Source: JBMOLL01 sp049325415
GTDB lineage: Bacteria; Bacteroidota; Bacteroidia; Bacteroidales; GCA-2748055
Assembly (NCBI GenBank): GCA_049325415.1
Contig: JBMOLL010000036.1
Location: 1-16,055 of the forward strand
Direction of reading: 5' to 3'
DNA length: 16,055 nucleotides
The number at the start of each line of letters is the position of its first letter. The stretch's first letter is position 1. Positions 16,038 through 16,055 of the stretch are shown one piece after another. The position numbers and the translations under genes are program-made. The notes beneath the pieces were generated by a model. It did no database searches. It was given only the letters and a program-made list of their open reading frames with translations, and was not told where the DNA came from.

Positions 16038-16055
16038 TGCTTTTCAAAAGTGGCG

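Overview
The window is a pectin-degradation locus from a Bacteroidota bacterium. Three things point there. Several enzymes have Bacteroidota-style lipoprotein or Sec signals. Two large proteins end in type IX secretion system (T9SS) type A sorting domains. The family mix is typical of Bacteroidota polysaccharide-utilization loci: PL1, CE8, GH28, GH105, GH43 and CE12-like. A T9SS points to an environmental or anaerobic member of the Bacteroidales/Marinilabiliales type rather than a gut Bacteroides; genus is not determinable here. No SusC/SusD pair, sensor, sigma factor or transporter is in view, so the locus probably continues past both edges.

Left part, plus strand (2-4627). A GH105 unsaturated uronyl hydrolase, cut by the left edge, is followed 6 bp later by a secreted alpha/beta-hydrolase esterase. 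After a 237-bp gap comes a secreted 751-residue protein with a parallel beta-helix-like N-terminal half, two cadherin-like domains and a T9SS tail. It closes on a strong intrinsic terminator.

Middle (4628-5249). The two transcription units converge on a 622-bp non-coding block. Between the two facing terminators are a pair of 59-bp inverted repeats, each carrying a perfect 7-bp hairpin and an 18-bp GC-rich palindrome, around a 31-bp tandem array (five units) and more hairpins, many with GAA triloops. It looks like a composite REP/MITE-like element and is the least explained part of the window.

Right part, minus strand (16037 down to 5250). A tightly packed operon runs PL1 pectate lyase, GH43, CE12-like acetylesterase, CE8 pectin methylesterase, GH28 polygalacturonase. 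The first five genes are separated by 4-10 bp or overlap by 4 bp (ATGA). After 122 bp with a hairpin at the upstream stop codon comes a 1387-residue fusion: CE8 methylesterase, two autotransporter-like beta-repeat modules, PL1 lyase, T9SS domain.

How they could work together (inference). The T9SS fusion would de-esterify and cut homogalacturonan outside the cell or on its surface. The lipoprotein and Sec-exported PL1, CE8, GH28, esterases and GH43 would deacetylate, demethylate and trim oligosaccharides. GH105 would finish the unsaturated products left by the lyases. GH105, CE12-like and GH43 suggest that rhamnogalacturonan I and its arabinan or galactan side chains are handled as well as homogalacturonan.
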